From NCBI GenBank assembly GCA_050247135.1, contig JBFWUT010000012.1, positions 1 through 64,000 on the forward strand: a stretch of 64,000 nucleotides of DNA. The letters are read 5' to 3'. The notes under the pieces are model-generated. The model was not told the DNA's origin and did no database searches. It saw nothing but the letters and a program-made list of their open reading frames with translations. Made by a program: the position numbers and the translations under genes. This document shows positions 61,294 to 64,000 of the stretch, one piece after another; position 1 is the stretch's first letter, and each line of letters starts with the position of its first letter. The stretch comes from Berkiella sp050247135. GTDB lineage: Bacteria; Pseudomonadota; Gammaproteobacteria; Berkiellales; Berkiellaceae.

Positions 61294-62518
61294 ATCATTT
61301 TTAGAACTTTCTTCTCCAAAATGGGACAAACTTGGCCAAGCAAGTAGCATTGCTTTGGCATTTGTTGTGCCCATTTCAACTGCGATTACAACCATATTAG
61401 TGGTTATCACTTTTATGGCTTGGTTATTTGGACCAAACCATGCGCAAAAGAAAGCGATTTTATCTCATCATCCGTTAGTTATGTGGATATACGCACTGAT
61501 CTTTGTCTCTATTGTCGCGATGTTTTATTCGGCAGGAGATGATGAATCCATGCGACGCAGTTTAATTGATAGCCTGCGTTTAGGGGTAATACCCATACTC
61601 ATCTACTTTTACCAAGATAAAAAAATAGGCCGCATGGCGTTATGGGCTTTTGCCTTTGCCATGATTTTTACAATGATATTGGCTTTTGGCAAAGTCTATG
61701 CAGGATTACCCATAGGAACCAAGTACCCAATGGGGGCGGTGTTTAAGAGTCATATTAAAACAAGCTTTTTTATGGCCATCGCTGCGTTTTATTTAGCTTC
61801 TCAATATCGATATTTGCCACGTTATCGTGTGCCATTAGTTCTGGTAGTAGGATTAATGGTTTATTACTTGCTTTTTATGAGTGTGGGAAGAATTGGTTAT
61901 ATTACTTTAGTTCTTTGTTTATTAATGTTGGCATGGCAGTGGTATCGCATCAAAGGTATATTGGTTGCCATGTGTGTTGCTATTGTTATGATTGTCGGGG
62001 CGTACTTCACCTCTCCAGTCTTATCTCAAAGAGTTAATCTTTTAGTCCAGGATATCGATTTTTATCATCAAGGTGGCCGTCTCTTGGAGTCCTCTTTAGG
62101 TTCAAGGATTGAGTTTGCTAAAACCAGTACCGCATTGGTGATGCAAAAGCCACTATTGGGGTGGGGAACAGGCAGCTATGGTGCCGCTTACACTCAGTAT
62201 CATCAAGGCGAAGATACCTTGTTAACAGATAATCCGCATAATGAGTATTTACGTATTGCTGTGGAATTAGGATTGGTTGGTTTAGGGATATTGTTAGGAC
62301 TTTTCTACCGACAGTGGCAACTGGCCGGGCAATTACCGTTGGATATGCGAGGATTTTGCCAAGGTGTGCTCGTAACCTTTATGTTGGGTTGTATGCTCAA
62401 CTCCTGGTTGAAAGACTTTGCTGAAGGTTATTTCTTCTGTCTAATGTCTGCTATTTTTTTCGCAGCTATCCCTGTGCCAAGTCGCAAGCTTGTGGCAAAG
62501 GCCGTACTGTTGCATTAA
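61280..62518 (+). CDS. waaL: O-antigen ligase family protein (WaaL-like)
   Basis: A 412-residue inner-membrane protein with about 10 to 12 helices and a periplasmic loop containing LLGWGTGSYGAAYTQYH and TDNPHNEYLRIAVELGLVG, the Wzy_C/O-antigen ligase signature (H in NPHNEY). WaaL attaches O-antigen to lipid A-core in the periplasm. It follows waaC (14-base overlap) and precedes the GT2 gene. Specificity cannot be read from sequence, and polymerase rather than ligase activity is possible. Confidence 0.85.
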   Translation: MSNPKSFLELSSPKWDKLGQASSIALAFVVPISTAITTILVVITFMAWLFGPNHAQKKAILSHHPLVMWIYALIFVSIVAMFYSAGDDESMRRSLIDSLRLGVIPILIYFYQDKKIGRMALWAFAFAMIFTMILAFGKVYAGLPIGTKYPMGAVFKSHIKTSFFMAIAAFYLASQYRYLPRYRVPLVLVVGLMVYYLLFMSVGRIGYITLVLCLLMLAWQWYRIKGILVAMCVAIVMIVGAYFTSPVLSQRVNLLVQDIDFYHQGGRLLESSLGSRIEFAKTSTALVMQKPLLGWGTGSYGAAYTQYHQGEDTLLTDNPHNEYLRIAVELGLVGLGILLGLFYRQWQLAGQLPLDMRGFCQGVLVTFMLGCMLNSWLKDFAEGYFFCLMSAIFFAAIPVPSRKLVAKAVLLH

Positions 62519-62528
62519 CGAGAGTGAA

Positions 62529-63374
62529 ATGGATAAGCTCGGTATCAGTGTTATTATAACGACTTATAATTGGCCAAGTGCGCTAGACAGAGTATTGTCT
62601 GGTCTAGCTGCACAGGACTATCAACCCTTTGAAGTGATCATTGCCGATGATGGCTCAAAAGAAGACACAGGACAGGTTGTTCAAGCATGGCAAAACAAAG
62701 CTTCATTCCCTATTAAGCATTGTTGGCATCCAGACGAAGGATTTAGAGCAGCCATGATCCGCAATCGTGCGGCAGCTTTAGCCAGTTATGATTACCTGGT
62801 CTTTTTAGATGGAGATTGTGTTCCTTTGCCTCATTTTGTGAGGAGCCATGTTAACTTAGCTGAAGAAGGGTATTTTGTTGCCGGTAATCGATTGCTATTA
62901 AATCAAGCTTTTACTCATAAAATTCTCACACAAAAAATGGCGATTGAACAATACAGCTCTAAGCAATGGGCGATGGCTACGCTTAAACGTGAGTGTAACC
63001 GATTTTTGCCTTTGCTAACCTTGCCATTTGGACCTTTGAGGAAATTAGCGCCTTATCAGTGGAAGGGCGTTAAAACTTGCAATTTAGGGCTATGGAAAGA
63101 GGACTATGTTCGTGTCAATGGATTAGATGAACAATACGTAGGGTGGGGATTCGAAGACTCTGATTTGATTGTCAGATTACAGCGAGCTAATGTTAAACGT
63201 AAATCAGGTAAATTTGCGACAGGGGTTGTTCACTTATGGCACAAAGAACAAAGCAGAGACATGGTAACCGATAATGCTTATCGTTTAGCTCAGACATTAC
63301 AAAATAAAGAGATCAGAGCAAAAAAAGGTTTTGACCAATACGTGAATGACCATGATTACTTGCCAGTGGAATAA
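62529..63374 (+). CDS. GT2-family glycosyltransferase (LPS core/galactosyltransferase-like)
   Basis: A 281-residue enzyme with the GT-A fold: VIITTYNWPSALDRVLSGL, FEVIIADDGSKEDTGQVV, FLDGDCVPLPHFV (DxD) and a C-terminal galactosyltransferase-like segment ending in the GWGFEDSDLIVRL motif. The ATG at 62529 has a GAGAG site and is preferred to the in-frame ATG at 62490, which lies inside waaL. The sugar is probably a core hexose, but this is inference. Confidence 0.9.
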   Translation: MDKLGISVIITTYNWPSALDRVLSGLAAQDYQPFEVIIADDGSKEDTGQVVQAWQNKASFPIKHCWHPDEGFRAAMIRNRAAALASYDYLVFLDGDCVPLPHFVRSHVNLAEEGYFVAGNRLLLNQAFTHKILTQKMAIEQYSSKQWAMATLKRECNRFLPLLTLPFGPLRKLAPYQWKGVKTCNLGLWKEDYVRVNGLDEQYVGWGFEDSDLIVRLQRANVKRKSGKFATGVVHLWHKEQSRDMVTDNAYRLAQTLQNKEIRAKKGFDQYVNDHDYLPVE

Positions 63375-64000
63375 ACTGGTAGTTTGCCAGCCACAATTTA
63401 ACACACAGAGGATGCAAGCATTGCTCTGTGATCTTGATTCGGCCATGCAGCAACCCATTAAAGTGCTAAAAGATGACCCCACCTCAACCGTAGTTATTCT
63501 TAATATTGACACTCAGCCTATTGTAGTGAAGCGAGCGAATACTAAAGGATACCTTCATTATTTACGACGGCTTTTTTGTACTTCACGTGCAAAAATTAAT
63601 TGGTACTTTGCGCACCGGCTACAATCAGCCTCGATTAAAACATTTAATCCGATAGCCTATATCGAAGAGCGATTTGGGCCCTTGAAAAAGCGATCTTACC
63701 TTATTTGTTCTTTAATTAAGGGAATAGATGCATTGCAATTTTTTTCTGATCCTATTTATCAAGCGAGTTGGGAAAAAGTTGCAAGAAATATTGTAGACAT
63801 GATCCAGAAACTAGCGGCTAAAAAATTGAGTCATCGGGATTTAAATTTAAGCAACATCATTTTGGTTGATGAAGAGCCGTATTTAATCGATTTAGATAGC
63901 ATGCGTAAATACAATAGACCTCAATGGGCTAAAACGCGCCTTCATGAAGTGAAACGATTTATGGAGAACTGGCAGGATTACCCAGCCATTTCACCCAAAG
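63352..64000 (+). CDS. partial LPS core kinase-like protein (Kdo/WaaP family), cut by window edge
   Basis: An open frame running off the right edge. Its translation ends KKLSHRDLNLSNIILVDEEPYLIDLDSMRKY, containing the HRDLNLSN catalytic loop and LIDLDSM metal-binding segment of the Kdo kinase/WaaP family, which phosphorylates the LPS inner core. The preceding WWAHRLQSASIKTF-like area (here YFAHRLQSASIKTFNPIA) fits the same family. Possible starts are ATG at 63346, 63352 or 63412; the first two overlap the GT2 gene, and no Shine-Dalgarno decides. It is the fifth gene of the LPS operon. Confidence 0.8.
   Translation, partial: MITCQWNKLVVCQPQFNTQRMQALLCDLDSAMQQPIKVLKDDPTSTVVILNIDTQPIVVKRANTKGYLHYLRRLFCTSRAKINWYFAHRLQSASIKTFNPIAYIEERFGPLKKRSYLICSLIKGIDALQFFSDPIYQASWEKVARNIVDMIQKLAAKKLSHRDLNLSNIILVDEEPYLIDLDSMRKYNRPQWAKTRLHEVKRFMENWQDYPAISPK

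Noticed and set aside
1..64000. tRNA, rRNA, CRISPR arrays, insertion sequences, prophage, toxin-antitoxin pairs
   Set aside because: I looked for characteristic tRNA arms, regularly spaced repeats, transposase or integrase motifs and small paired genes, and found none I could support.

Overview
The window reads as chromosome of a Gram-negative gammaproteobacterium, most likely a host-associated member of the Legionellales/Coxiellaceae-like group. Evidence for this includes an LPS machinery (lptD, surA, waaF, waaC, waaL-type ligase, pagL-like deacylase), a class 1A gammaproteobacterial speD, pilU, glnE, qmcA/nfeD, and several eukaryotic-like or degenerate protein kinases of the kind seen as effectors in intracellular lineages. 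The genus is an inference (Berkiella-like genomes would fit). I see no transposase, integrase, CRISPR array, rRNA or tRNA gene. No gene-free stretch exceeds about 300 bases.

Left third (1-16 kb) is accessory-rich. It has small secreted proteins, a DUF885 peptidase-like/YceI/DUF2282 operon whose first gene looks like a copper-buffering bufferin precursor without its usual maturation genes, and a large Pro-rich Ser/Thr kinase. It also has an MsrB-MsrA fusion, a nested long palindrome, yqhA, two convergent paralogous kinase-fold-like genes, a leader-like small protein, mscL, a second small kinase-like protein and an ABC-F ATPase.

The middle (16-37 kb) is mostly housekeeping. It contains a DAACS symporter, an L,D-transpeptidase, the ksgA-pdxA-surA-lptD block on the minus strand (lptD apparently lacking any ATG/GTG/TTG start), and the divergent amgK-murU-djlA block for cell-wall sugar recycling. 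Then come an IolC/DUF2090-like protein that has lost its kinase catalytic Asp, a TetR regulator, a PagL-like lipid A deacylase, rpe, a fused E1 alpha-beta 2-oxoacid dehydrogenase followed by a glutaryl-CoA dehydrogenase, a His-rich protein, a DegS/DegQ-like protease and speD.

From 37 to 52 kb lie two linked accessory modules. The first is a lipid-modification cluster (DUF1295, DUF2878, Cfa-like methyltransferase, DUF1365, FAD oxidoreductase, divergent SDR and DUF2177). The second is a minus-strand operon dabB-dabA-DUF6671-purE-purK with a divergent LysR regulator. DabAB is an energy-coupled inorganic-carbon uptake system, and PurK is a bicarbonate-consuming enzyme. This arrangement suggests a bicarbonate-supply module wired to purine synthesis, the most interesting system in the window.

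The right end (52-64 kb) has pilU, qmcA-nfeD, glnE, ilvE, a CHCC zinc-finger protein and an LPS core operon (waaF, waaC, O-antigen ligase, GT2 glycosyltransferase). It ends in a WaaP/Kdo-kinase-like gene cut by the window edge.
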